DNA of 64,000 nt from an uncultured Prevotella sp. (GTDB taxonomy: Bacteria; Bacteroidota; Bacteroidia; Bacteroidales; Bacteroidaceae). Positions within the stretch are counted from its first letter, which is position 1. Every line of letters begins with the position of its first letter. The position numbers and the translations under genes were made by a program. Where the stretch lies: contig CAKQEI010000002.1 in NCBI GenBank assembly GCA_934230115.1, forward strand, positions 5,642 through 69,641. Reading direction: 5' to 3'. The notes under the pieces are model-generated. The model did no database searches. It saw only the letters and a program-made list of their open reading frames with translations, and had not been told where the DNA came from. Shown here one piece after another: positions 50,815-59,257 of the stretch.

Positions 50815-52998
50815 TCATTTTGCAATAATGTGTTTAAAGCCCGACCAGGATTCTGACGACTTATAGTCATTTAAAGCAGACTTAGGCACTATAACAGTAA
50901 GGTCTTCTAATAGAACTCCATCAAAAGCTCCGTCATTCACAACTGGAGGAACTGTGCTCTTACATTCAACTACGCGAAGCGATTTGCAATCTTGGAAGGC
51001 ACCCACATCGATTAACTCAAGACCGCTTGGCAATATTATCTTTTGAAGATTTTCGCTATTTGAAAATGCCCATTCATGAATACACGTAACTCCCTCAGGT
51101 ATCTCTGCCTCCCCAGTAAAAGCGCAATTTAAAAAAGCAAATGATGAAATGCTTAGCAATCCCTTGGGTATCTTAAAGCTTCCTGAGAAGTAATTTCCTT
51201 CGAAGTTGCTACCTCCAAAAACTATAAGACTCTTCGGCAATTCAAGTTCGCCTATGAATCCGTTATCACGAAATGCCCATTCACCTATAGCAGTGATGCC
51301 ATCATGCAACTGTAGTCTGCCTCCAAACCCACAACCCCCAAAAGCACACGAGGGTATAACGGTCAAGGATTTAGGAATCACAAGGTCGCCTTTCAAGCCA
51401 GTACAACCATGGAAAGCACTTGAACCTATCTTCTTCAGATGACTTGGCAATATCAGATTGCCATACAGATACTGACAATTATAGAAACAACTACCTCCAA
51501 TTTCCTCGATTCCATCCGGCAGATTCAATGGACATGCAAAACCACACTCTGAAAAAGCAGAAGCGTCTATCTTCTTCAATGTGGAAGGCAATGTCAGGAC
51601 ACCGATAAAGTCGTTGTTTGTAAAAGCATTATCGCCAATCTCTACCACACCTTCAGGAATATTTAGAGAGCCCGTCAGACCTGCACCGTCAAAAACCCTT
51701 GGATTAATACGCTTAAGAACGTCAGGAAACACAAAGCTTGTCAGCGTTTTTTTATCTTTGAAACAAAAACCAGGCAATACATCATCGTCAGCTTTATCTG
51801 GCCAATACTGCTCTCCCCCAAACATATAGCTGTATACTCCTTTTATTCTTACATCCTTTAGATTTAGAGCCGTAAGATTTGGCATACTGTCGCGCATAAT
51901 TCTAAAATCACGCGCATTAATGGTACCGGTCACCTTCATGCGTTTCACCTTGGTAAGATCCTTATGCGAAGCTGCTATCGAGTCATTTAGATGTCCGGCA
52001 GTGGTGTTGATAACGACATACTCCGTAGCCGTGGCATCATGGCTTTGGATATCATCCTCCCAAGGGGCAATGCTCTCGCTTACAAGCGTGAGACGATACT
52101 TGCCACTACCCTCGGCCTTGTCCACTCTGATGTTGAACTTCATCATCTTGCCCGACACATAGGTAAGCGCCTCGTTCTTCGCAAACTTGTAAGGTGCACC
52201 ACCTATGGTGATGCTGAAGAGCGTTGTGCCTGCCGGGACGGTCTGAGGCACTACGATGGCACGCCATTCATTGTTCACTTGCGAGGGAATAGTTGCCGAC
52301 GACTCCACATCACCTGCCACTTTCACGGTTCCATCCGTCATGTTTATGCTTGCCTTACGCGCCAGATTGGTGGCAAGCACTGTCTTATCTATGCTTTCCC
52401 ATTCGCTATCGGTGAAACCCTCGCCCTTGAGCAGCTTCACGCAGGCACTCGACATACGGTGTCTCAGCAGCAGACGCAAGGCAGCATTGGAGGGAGCTAC
52501 GTCGCTCAACTTGCCCCATAGGAAGTCGCTCGCTTCATAACCGCCCATCTTGCCGTCGGCAGTAGCGGTGCTCTGGTCGCGCTGTACATTAAAAGTATAG
52601 TTGTCGATGCTTTCGGGGTTGGCGTATGGATAGTAGCCATAAACGTCTATATGGGTATGATTGTCCTTCCAGTAAACGTCTTGGTCTGAATTCCATTTAC
52701 GGTTGGCTTCATCGTAAGTGTAGCATACATTGTCGGCACGGTTGCCACTCTGTTGTAATGTGCCGGGAATGTCGGCATTATAGTCAACAATGTAGATACC
52801 AATTCCGTCGCCGTCGCAAAAGCCACCGTCGTTGACACGTGTCACCGCCACCGGGTCTATCTCGCCCGAAAGCTCAATACGACGGGTATGGTGCTGTGTG
52901 CCGTCTTCGCCGAACAGTCCGTCAGCGCAACCGGCACACAACACCACACATACCATTATGGCAATGTATATAAGAATGTTTATGTATTTTCTTATCAT
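50815..52998 (-). CDS. Fimbrillin-LRR (BspA-type) hybrid lipoprotein, copy 2
   Basis: 727-residue lipoprotein (CAGC, Cys24). Residues about 30-330 are a fimbrillin-family domain pair (VTRVNDGGFCDGDGIGIYIV, VYWKDNHTHIDVYGYYPYA, GGYEASDFLWGK, LLLRHRMSSACVKL, WRAIVVPQTV). Residues about 400-690 are BspA-type leucine-rich repeats (GVVEIGDNAFTNNDFIGVLT and similar), ending with the NDYKSSESWSGFKHI motif. It is a close paralogue of the upstream gene and overlaps it by 4 nt (ATGA). A pilus-tip adhesin is a plausible role. Confidence 0.87.
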   Translation of the reverse strand: MIRKYINILIYIAIMVCVVLCAGCADGLFGEDGTQHHTRRIELSGEIDPVAVTRVNDGGFCDGDGIGIYIVDYNADIPGTLQQSGNRADNVCYTYDEANRKWNSDQDVYWKDNHTHIDVYGYYPYANPESIDNYTFNVQRDQSTATADGKMGGYEASDFLWGKLSDVAPSNAALRLLLRHRMSSACVKLLKGEGFTDSEWESIDKTVLATNLARKASINMTDGTVKVAGDVESSATIPSQVNNEWRAIVVPQTVPAGTTLFSITIGGAPYKFAKNEALTYVSGKMMKFNIRVDKAEGSGKYRLTLVSESIAPWEDDIQSHDATATEYVVINTTAGHLNDSIAASHKDLTKVKRMKVTGTINARDFRIMRDSMPNLTALNLKDVRIKGVYSYMFGGEQYWPDKADDDVLPGFCFKDKKTLTSFVFPDVLKRINPRVFDGAGLTGSLNIPEGVVEIGDNAFTNNDFIGVLTLPSTLKKIDASAFSECGFACPLNLPDGIEEIGGSCFYNCQYLYGNLILPSHLKKIGSSAFHGCTGLKGDLVIPKSLTVIPSCAFGGCGFGGRLQLHDGITAIGEWAFRDNGFIGELELPKSLIVFGGSNFEGNYFSGSFKIPKGLLSISSFAFLNCAFTGEAEIPEGVTCIHEWAFSNSENLQKIILPSGLELIDVGAFQDCKSLRVVECKSTVPPVVNDGAFDGVLLEDLTVIVPKSALNDYKSSESWSGFKHIIAK

Positions 52999-55160
52999 TC
53001 GACAGTTTTTAATAATAAACCCGACCAGAAATCTGACGACTTATAGTCATTTAAAGCAGACTTAGGCACTATAACAGTGAGGTCTTCCAATGGGACTCCA
53101 TTGAAAGCTGTGCTCCTCACAACTGGAGGAACGGTGCTCTTACATTCTATTACGCGAAGCGATTTGCAAGATTTGAATGCGTAATCATCGATTAACTCAA
53201 GAGTGCTTGGCAAGATTATCTTTTGCAGATTTTCGCTATTATAAAAAGCTCCTTCACCAATAGACAGAATACCTTCTGGGATCTCCACCTCACCCGAGAA
53301 AGTGCAGTGAGCAAAAGCTGATGATGAAATTTTTAGCAATCCCTTGGGTATCTTTAAGCTTCCTGAGAAATAATTTCCATAGAAGTTTCCACCTTCAAGT
53401 ATTGTAAGACTCTCCGGCAATTCAAGTTCGCCAATGAATCCGTTATCACGAAAAGCATCTTCACCTATAGCAGTGATGCCATCATGCAACTGTAATCTGC
53501 CTCCCAACCCACATTCGTAAAAAGCGTCCGGGGGTATAACGGTCAAGGATTTAGGAATCACCAAGTCACCTTTCAAACCCGTACAACCACGGAATGCGCA
53601 CCTATCCATATTCTTCAGATGACTTGGCAATATCAAATTGCCATACAGATTACGACAATCCTCAAAACATCCCCATCCTATTTCCTCGATTCCATCCGGC
53701 AAGTTCAATGGACATATAAAACAACACCCATTAAAAGCATAATCGTCTATTTTCTTCAACGTGGAAGGTAATGTCAGCACACCTGTAAAATCGCTGCCAG
53801 CAAAAGCCCCACGACCAATTTCTACCACACCTTCGGGAATATTGAGCGAGTGCTTTAGACCGGAGCCGGCAAAAGCACCACTTTCGATACCCTTTAGAAC
53901 GTCTGGAAACACAATGCTTGTCAGCGATTTCTTTCCTCTAAAACAATCAGAAGGAAATTCATCATCTTTAAAATCATGAATATTAAAGCCACTGGTCGGG
54001 GCTTTGATTCTTACATCCTTAAGGTTTAGAGCCGTAAGTTTTGGCATGCTGTCGCGCATCATTATGAAATCATACCCATTAATGGTGCCGGTCACCTTCA
54101 TGCGTTTCACCATGACAATATCCTTATGCGAAGCGGCTATCGAGTCCTTAAGATGTCCGGCAGTGGAGTTGATAACAACATACTCCGTAGCCGTGGCGTC
54201 ATAGCTTTGGAGATCGTTCTCCCAAGGGGCAATGCTCTCGCTTACAAGCGTGAGGTGGTACTTGCCACTACCCTCGGCCTTATCCACTCTGATATTGAAC
54301 TTCATCATCTTGCCCGACACATAGGTAAACGCCTCGTTCTTCGCAAACTTGTAAGGTGCTCCACCTATAGTGATGCTGAAGAGCGTAGTGCCAGCCGGAA
54401 CTGTCTGAGGCACTACGATGGCACGCCATTCATCGTTCACTTGCAAGGGAATGGTAGGCGATGACTCCACGGAGCCTGCCACTTTCACGGTTCCGTCAGT
54501 CATGTTTATGCTTGCCTTACGTGCCAGGTTGGTGGCAAGCACCATCTTGTCTATGCTTTCCCATTCGCTATCGGTGAAACCTTCACCCTTGAGCAGTTTC
54601 ACGCAGGCACTCGACATACGGTGTCTCAGCAGCAGACGCAAAGCGGCAGTGGTGGGTGCTACATCGCTCAACTTGCCCCAAAGGAAGTCGCTCGCCTCAT
54701 AACCGCCCATCTTGCCGTCGGCAGTGGCAGTGCTCTGGTCGCGCTGCACATTAAAAGTATAGTTGTCGATGTTTACGGATTGGGCGTATGGATAATAGCC
54801 ATATACGTCAATATGGGTATGAAAGTCCTTCCAGTAAACATCATAGTCAGAATTCCATTTACGGTTGGCTTCATCGTAAGTGTAGCATACATTGTCGGCA
54901 CGGTTGCCACTCTGCTGCAGTGTGCCAGGTATACCTGCCTTATAGTCAACAATGTAGATGCCCATTCCGTCGCCGTCGCAAAAGCCACCGTCGTTGACAC
55001 GCGTCACTACCACCTGGTCTATCTCGCCCGAAAGCTCAATACGCTGTGCGTGGTGCTGTGTGCCGTCTTCGCCTAACAGTCCGTCAGCGCAACCGACACA
55101 CAACACCACACATATAGTTATGGCAATGTATATAAGAAAGTTTATGTGTTTCCTTATCAT
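52995..55160 (-). CDS. Fimbrillin-LRR (BspA-type) hybrid lipoprotein, copy 1
   Basis: 721 residues from the ATG giving MIRKHINFLIYIA; a further 20 upstream codons overlap the neighbouring gene and lack a signal peptide. Lipobox CVGC, Cys24. The domain order is the same as in copy 2: fimbrillin-type N-terminal part, then LRRs and a final NDYKSSDFWSGLL. The fimbrillin part is almost identical between copies, while the LRR part differs more, chiefly in the repeat around the first LRR (copy 1 lacks several residues). It lies 34 nt after the first fimbrillin gene. Confidence 0.87.
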   Translation of the reverse strand: MIRKHINFLIYIAITICVVLCVGCADGLLGEDGTQHHAQRIELSGEIDQVVVTRVNDGGFCDGDGMGIYIVDYKAGIPGTLQQSGNRADNVCYTYDEANRKWNSDYDVYWKDFHTHIDVYGYYPYAQSVNIDNYTFNVQRDQSTATADGKMGGYEASDFLWGKLSDVAPTTAALRLLLRHRMSSACVKLLKGEGFTDSEWESIDKMVLATNLARKASINMTDGTVKVAGSVESSPTIPLQVNDEWRAIVVPQTVPAGTTLFSITIGGAPYKFAKNEAFTYVSGKMMKFNIRVDKAEGSGKYHLTLVSESIAPWENDLQSYDATATEYVVINSTAGHLKDSIAASHKDIVMVKRMKVTGTINGYDFIMMRDSMPKLTALNLKDVRIKAPTSGFNIHDFKDDEFPSDCFRGKKSLTSIVFPDVLKGIESGAFAGSGLKHSLNIPEGVVEIGRGAFAGSDFTGVLTLPSTLKKIDDYAFNGCCFICPLNLPDGIEEIGWGCFEDCRNLYGNLILPSHLKNMDRCAFRGCTGLKGDLVIPKSLTVIPPDAFYECGLGGRLQLHDGITAIGEDAFRDNGFIGELELPESLTILEGGNFYGNYFSGSLKIPKGLLKISSSAFAHCTFSGEVEIPEGILSIGEGAFYNSENLQKIILPSTLELIDDYAFKSCKSLRVIECKSTVPPVVRSTAFNGVPLEDLTVIVPKSALNDYKSSDFWSGLLLKTVE

Positions 55161-55194
55161 GTGATAGTAATTAATAATATACATGTTACACAGA

Positions 55195-56178
55195 TTATTC
55201 CTCAGTAGCCGTTCCACCATAGTCCACGTCGTCTGCGTCCCATCCGGTTATGGTGGCGTTCAAGCCGTCGCTTTCCTTGACAAGTGTGACATTGACCGTA
55301 TAGCTTTTGCCACTTACAAAATCGAAAGCCTTGGAGAACACGAAGTCATGTCCATCCACATTCACATTTATCAGATTGGTCTGCTCTACTTGCTGCGGCA
55401 CAACTATGGCACGATAGACATTGCCGTCCTTGTATGGTGTCATCGGAGTCATAGTCAATGACTCGCCATCATAATTCATAATAGGCTCCACCTCGCCCGT
55501 TGCAAGGTCTATATTGGCACTTACGGCTGGTATGTTAAGCGTCACCTTAACATCCGAAGCAGCAAGCGACGCATCGGTGAATCCTTCGCCTGGCGTCAAG
55601 ACTATCGCCACTCTACTCATCACTTGCTTTAACGCAATGTGGACAATCGTCTGTCTTGGCACCACGTTCATCGTAGAGCCTACCATAACATCGGAATTGT
55701 TATAAGAGTTGATATTGCTTTGGTCTGCCTCTACTTTAAACACCATAGGGTTCTCGTTAATGTGTGTTGCCTGATAAGGATAATACAAATAAAAATCAGC
55801 ACGCGTCTTTTTATCCTTCCAATACACAGTCTCGTCGGGAGTCCAATACACAGTCTCGTCGGGAGTCAAAGCACTGTGAGCATACGTATAGCGCATATTG
55901 TCAACATAATTGCCCGACGGCTTTAGGTCATTATGCGAACCGTCATCGTTACGATTTACTACATATAGTCCTATAGCATCGTCATTCGTAAATGCAGATT
56001 CGGTGACACCAATTATAGAGGTGCTGATGTCAATGGGTATACGCACTGTTGGTTTTTCGGGCTGCGGAGGTGTAGGCTCATCGTCCACACCGTTTTCTGC
56101 TCCCGAAGAGCAAGTCAACAGAAAGAAACTGACAGCAGCAATATATAAGCACTTATTCAACAACTTATTTATTATCAT
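55195..56178 (-). CDS. Fimbrillin-family lipoprotein, first gene of the surface operon
   Basis: 327-residue lipoprotein starting at ATG 56178 (lipobox LLTC, Cys23); a TTG 3 codons upstream is ignored. A Pro-rich linker (PTPPQPEKPT) precedes the fimbrillin fold, with NDDAIGLYVVN, ADFYLYYPYQA, IVHIALKQVMSRVAIVL, VYRAIVVPQQV and a final ATITGWDADDVDYGG. An in-frame 24-bp tandem duplication (55821-55868) repeats TPDETVYW just before the KDKKTRADF motif. It is preceded by a good promoter and begins the ten-gene minus-strand run. Confidence 0.85.
   Translation of the reverse strand: MIINKLLNKCLYIAAVSFFLLTCSSGAENGVDDEPTPPQPEKPTVRIPIDISTSIIGVTESAFTNDDAIGLYVVNRNDDGSHNDLKPSGNYVDNMRYTYAHSALTPDETVYWTPDETVYWKDKKTRADFYLYYPYQATHINENPMVFKVEADQSNINSYNNSDVMVGSTMNVVPRQTIVHIALKQVMSRVAIVLTPGEGFTDASLAASDVKVTLNIPAVSANIDLATGEVEPIMNYDGESLTMTPMTPYKDGNVYRAIVVPQQVEQTNLINVNVDGHDFVFSKAFDFVSGKSYTVNVTLVKESDGLNATITGWDADDVDYGGTATEE
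55821..55868 (-). repeat. 24-bp tandem duplication inside the fimbrillin gene
   Basis: 55821-55844 and 55845-55868 are identical except for the last base. The repeat keeps the reading frame and duplicates the octapeptide TPDETVYW. Near-identity implies a recent slippage event. Confidence 0.9.
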
Positions 56179-56218
56179 AGATTTCAAGTTTTGTAATTGT
56201 CGTATTATAACATTTTTG

Positions 56219-56250
56219 CAAAATTACACAATTTATGTGAATACGACAAG
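56219..56250 (-). promoter_or_regulatory. Promoter of the fimbrillin/LRR operon
   Basis: Minus strand: CTTG (56247-56250) as -33, 20 nt spacer, TAATTTTG (56219-56226) as -7, about 41 nt upstream of the ATG. Confidence 0.6.
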
Positions 56251-56287
56251 TTCATAATAGTTCATATTAATAAAAATATACCGTTTG

Positions 56288-56319
56288 CTTGTAGGTTCCC
56301 TTGAAAAAGTGTATTTTTG
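56288..56319 (+). promoter_or_regulatory. Promoter of the frameshifted ATPase gene
   Basis: CTTG (56288-56291), 20 nt spacer, TATTTTTG (56312-56319). It lies 48 nt upstream of the ATG at 56368. Confidence 0.55.
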
Positions 56320-56367
56320 CAAAAACATATTTTCAGAAATCATTTTCTAAAAAATCATTTTCCTAAT

Positions 56368-57769
56368 ATGAAATTCGTAGACAGAAACAAGGAACAGAAG
56401 CGTCTTGAGAAGGCTTTCGGTTCAGAAACAAGTAAGTTTGTTGTCATCTATGGACGTCGTCGTCTTGGCAAATCTACGTTGCTCAAGAGGGGTGATAAAC
56501 GAAAACGACATCTATTTCGAGGCAGGACGTCAGGAAACTCAAGTCCAGATATCACTTCTTGCAGGGACAATAGCCCATCTGTACAGCGGCTTCGATATGC
56601 CCCTCTATCCGTCATGGGAGTCTATTCTTACGGTATTCAACAGAGTTTGCAAGGAAAAAACCGTACTTGTTCTTGACGAGTTTCCGTATATGGTGGAGAA
56701 GGATCCTTCATTACCGTCCGTATTGCAGAACATTATAGACAGCGGCACGCTCCGTTATCATCTCGTCATCTGCGGCTCGTCACAACGCATGATGCAGCAT
56801 TTTGTCCTCGACAAGTCTGACCCTCTCTATGGACGAGCCAATGAGAAAATCAATCTTCGCCCTATTCGTCCACAGCATTGGCAAGAGGCTATGAACCTTG
56901 ATGCCGTTAGCACCATAGAGGAGTATTGTGTATGGGGTGGAATTCCTCGCTATTGGGCGTTAAGGGAAGATTATGATTCTCTGAATGAAGCCATAGACCA
57001 ACTTGTGCTTGACGAGCATGGCATCCTTTTCAGTGAACCTACGGCACTGTTTATAGACGAGACCAACGATATAGCCCCATTCCAGTCTATCATGACCGCC
57101 ATCGGACACGGCAACACCAGATATTCTGCCGTTGCATCAGCCATAGGCAAGAAAACCACTGAAATATCAAAGCCGTTATCTGCCCTAACAGAAATGTCGT
57201 ACATCAGCAAGGATGTTCCTTTCGGCGAAAGCGAGGAGAAGACAAAGAAGACGCTATATGTCATAGACGACAACTTCATGGCGTTCTACTATACGTTCAT
57301 TGAGCCACACCGTTCGATGCTTGCTCTTGGCAGGACTGCGTTTGTGATGCAGAAGATAGAGAACGGATTCCCTGCTTTTGTCGGAAATATATGGGAGAAA
57401 TTGTGCCAGACTGCTGTTTCAGGCAACCAACTTTTGGGGCATACTTGGAATATGGCTCGCCGTTGGTGGGGAAAGGTACCCGTGTACGAAGAAGGACGCA
57501 AGACACCGATAGGATTTGAGGAACTGGAGTTTGATGTTGTGGCTGAGGCTGCAGACAACAAGGACACTATTCTTGTGGGAGAATGTAAATGGAAGTCGGC
57601 TGATTATGCAGACCGCCTTCTCTTGAAGCTGAAGGCAAAAACACAGAAGGCTCTGTTTGCGCAGGGCAAAAACATCATCTATGTGCTATTCCTAAAGGAG
57701 CCTCCTTTGTCCGAAGCCGACTGTCGTATGATGCTTCCTGATGAAGTTCTTAAATGCCAACCCGAATAG
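56368..57769 (+). pseudogene. AAA ATPase with C-terminal DUF234/PD-(D/E)XK domain, frameshifted
   Basis: The reading frame opens at ATG 56368 with KFVDRNKEQKRLEKAF and a Walker A YGRRRLGKST, and runs off frame at the GGGG run 56489-56492. The +1 frame then continues with NENDIYFEAGRQETQVQISL and the rest of the family: Walker B VLVLDEFPYM, ICGSSQRMM, YGRANEKINLRPI, and a C-terminal nuclease-like EELEFDVVAEA...ILVGECKWK. Removing one G restores an uninterrupted ATPase of about 466 residues. As it stands the ATPase lacks its P-loop in the long frame. A true mutation, phase variation at the G-run or a sequencing error are all possible. Confidence 0.85.
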
Positions 57770-57780
57770 CTTTCTTTTAA

Positions 57781-57798
57781 ATTACATCACCAAAACCA
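57781..57798 (+). repeat. 18-bp direct repeat, left copy
   Basis: ATTACATCACCAAAACCA, identical to 58933-58950. The two copies flank the Rpn-family gene with its promoter and terminator. Confidence 0.85.
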
Positions 57799-57825
57799 CC
57801 TCCGCATCATTGTCCTTTGGAAAAA
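57787..57825 (-). pseudogene. Remnant of the 3' end of a zinc-ribbon protein gene
   Basis: In the minus frame this reads FFQRTMMRRWFW and a TGA stop. It resembles the last residues of the intact 99-residue protein at 58939-59238 (EFLSRMMKRWFW, stop). The rest of the gene is missing, so this looks like a leftover of a duplicate copy. Confidence 0.55.
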
Positions 57826-57854
57826 CAATAGCGGAGACCGAAGTCCCCGCTATT
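57821..57854 (-). terminator. Terminator after the Rpn-family gene
   Basis: A 12-bp stem (57827-57838 with 57843-57854, one mismatch) closed on the minus strand by a TTCG tetraloop and followed by GTTTTT. Confidence 0.75.
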
Positions 57855-57895
57855 ATGAAAATCATATCGTACTGTTAGATAGTTCACGAACGAAA

Positions 57896-58858
57896 TTACA
57901 GTTTAAGATTCAGAATCTCTTCTTCCGACAAGCCCGATGCTTGCACTATAGTTTCTAAAGGCACTCCAAGAGAAAGGAGATTGGCAGCCATCTTTTCCTT
58001 TGCTTCTTTTTCGCCCTCAGCTATGCCTTTAGCCATGCCCTCAGCCATGCCTTTAACCATGCCCTCAGCCATGCCTTTAGCCATGCCCTCAGCCATGCCT
58101 TCCGCATGTCCTTCCGCATGTCCTTCCGCAAACTTCGTCTTCTCAGCCGTTCGTATGGCATTCACTATGTCGCGGTAGGCATTGACGCTGTCCTCGTACA
58201 TTTTTAGCTCCTGCTTATTAAACTTGGATATTTCAGCTTGCTCAAAAAGCCTTGTAAAGACACGCTCCTGAAGAGCTGCTGGGCGTTGCATAAGTCTGGA
58301 GAGATTCTTAAGCACATACATCCATTTGTCATACATCGTCACGAGTTCCGATTCCTGCTTGTCGAACTTCGGAATTTCAACATAGATATACGTCAGTTTG
58401 TCGTAGAATATCTCATGCGTGTCCACCTCCATCAGCTTTACTTCATGGTGCCATCGTTTGGCGTTCTCAAGTCCATCTGCAAAGTTGAAGTTCAGCAGAC
58501 CGATTGTATATACGGGGTTAAGATGGAAATCCCATTCTCCTCCACGCTGTGCCTGTTCACGAATGGGGAACGTAGAATAATATATAGTACGGTCCTTGAA
58601 AAACTCCTGATATACATTCTGCATCTCTACTATAAACTTCTCGCCCTTGTCGTTCTCGCAATATACATCGAAGATGGCACGTCGGGCATCAGCACGGTCG
58701 CCAAGTTGCTCAGAATTTAGATATGTGACATCTTGAACGTTCTGCTCGCCATGAAACATAGCGTTCAGAAAGCTGATGAGCAATTCCTTGTTAAACTCAG
58801 AACCGAAGAGTCGCTTAAAGCCAAAGTCAGTATGTGGATTAATGTATTTCTCTACCAT
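57896..58858 (-). CDS. Rpn/PD-(D/E)XK nuclease-family (transposase-like) protein
   Basis: 320 residues from ATG 58858 (MVEKYINPHTDFGFKRLFG); upstream in-frame codons lie in the promoter. The N-terminal PD-(D/E)XK core has the family opening TDFGFKRLFGSE, RRAIFDVYCENDKGEKFIVEMQ (the D..E-x-Q version of the nuclease motif), and YYSTFPIREQ. The C-terminal part is helical and carries 4-residue repeats (AEGM, AKGM, AEGH; coded 58017-58130), then a short EEILNL helix. Such proteins are annotated as recombination-promoting nucleases or PDDEXK transposases and have variable repeat numbers. The gene has its own promoter and terminator and is flanked by an 18-bp direct repeat. Confidence 0.88.
   Translation of the reverse strand: MVEKYINPHTDFGFKRLFGSEFNKELLISFLNAMFHGEQNVQDVTYLNSEQLGDRADARRAIFDVYCENDKGEKFIVEMQNVYQEFFKDRTIYYSTFPIREQAQRGGEWDFHLNPVYTIGLLNFNFADGLENAKRWHHEVKLMEVDTHEIFYDKLTYIYVEIPKFDKQESELVTMYDKWMYVLKNLSRLMQRPAALQERVFTRLFEQAEISKFNKQELKMYEDSVNAYRDIVNAIRTAEKTKFAEGHAEGHAEGMAEGMAKGMAEGMVKGMAEGMAKGIAEGEKEAKEKMAANLLSLGVPLETIVQASGLSEEEILNLKL
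58017..58130 (-). repeat. 12-bp in-frame repeat tract in the Rpn-family gene
   Basis: About nine degenerate 12-bp units coding AEGM/AKGM/AEGH tetrapeptides. Alternate units are most alike, giving a 24-bp higher-order period. Length change would keep the frame. Confidence 0.85.
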
Positions 58859-58884
58859 AACGCTGCTATTTATTATTTCATCAG

Positions 58885-58915
58885 CAAATATACAGCATTT
58901 TTGTTGATTTACAAA
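58885..58915 (-). promoter_or_regulatory. Promoter of the Rpn-family gene
   Basis: Minus strand: TTTG (58912-58915), 19 nt spacer, TATATTTG (58885-58892). It lies 26 nt upstream of the ATG; a close match to consensus. Confidence 0.7.
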
Positions 58916-58932
58916 CATTTGCTGGCAAAAAT

Positions 58933-58950
58933 ATTACATCACCAAAACCA
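58933..58950 (+). repeat. 18-bp direct repeat, right copy
   Basis: Identical to 57781-57798. This copy overlaps the 3' end of the intact zinc-ribbon protein gene. Confidence 0.85.
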
Positions 58951-59238
58951 TCTCTTCATCATTCTACTCAGAAATTCCTTGGTAATAGGGAAGCCCGAGG
59001 CATCGCCTACGACGGCGTCGATATGGCAGTAGGGGCATTCGGCTGTAGGTTCTTCGTCTGATATGTAGTCAGTTATTTCGGACGGCGGGAATATCTCGCA
59101 GCAGCTGAAGCAGCCGCAAAGTTTCGACTGCTCCAACTGTCGCTTGTTGCGGATGCTGCAATCGTGAGCTTGGCGAAACACATCCTCCTTCTCATCCTTT
59201 CGCATTCGCTTAAATGTGTCGTAAGTTAATTTTTTCAT
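58939..59238 (-). CDS. Small zinc-ribbon cytoplasmic protein
   Basis: 99 residues from ATG 59238 (MKKLTYDTFKRMRKDEKEDV); a longer frame upstream overlaps the next gene and is not convincing. Cysteines in KLCGCFSCCEIF and AECPYCHIDAVVGD could bind zinc, and the C terminus GFPITKEFLSRMMKRWFW is distinctive. I know similar proteins as scattered conserved hypothetical cytoplasmic proteins without an assigned function. It lies 19 nt after the 112-residue gene on the same strand. Confidence 0.75.
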   Translation of the reverse strand: MKKLTYDTFKRMRKDEKEDVFRQAHDCSIRNKRQLEQSKLCGCFSCCEIFPPSEITDYISDEEPTAECPYCHIDAVVGDASGFPITKEFLSRMMKRWFW

Positions 59239-59257
59239 AGTTTCCACATTGTCTTTG

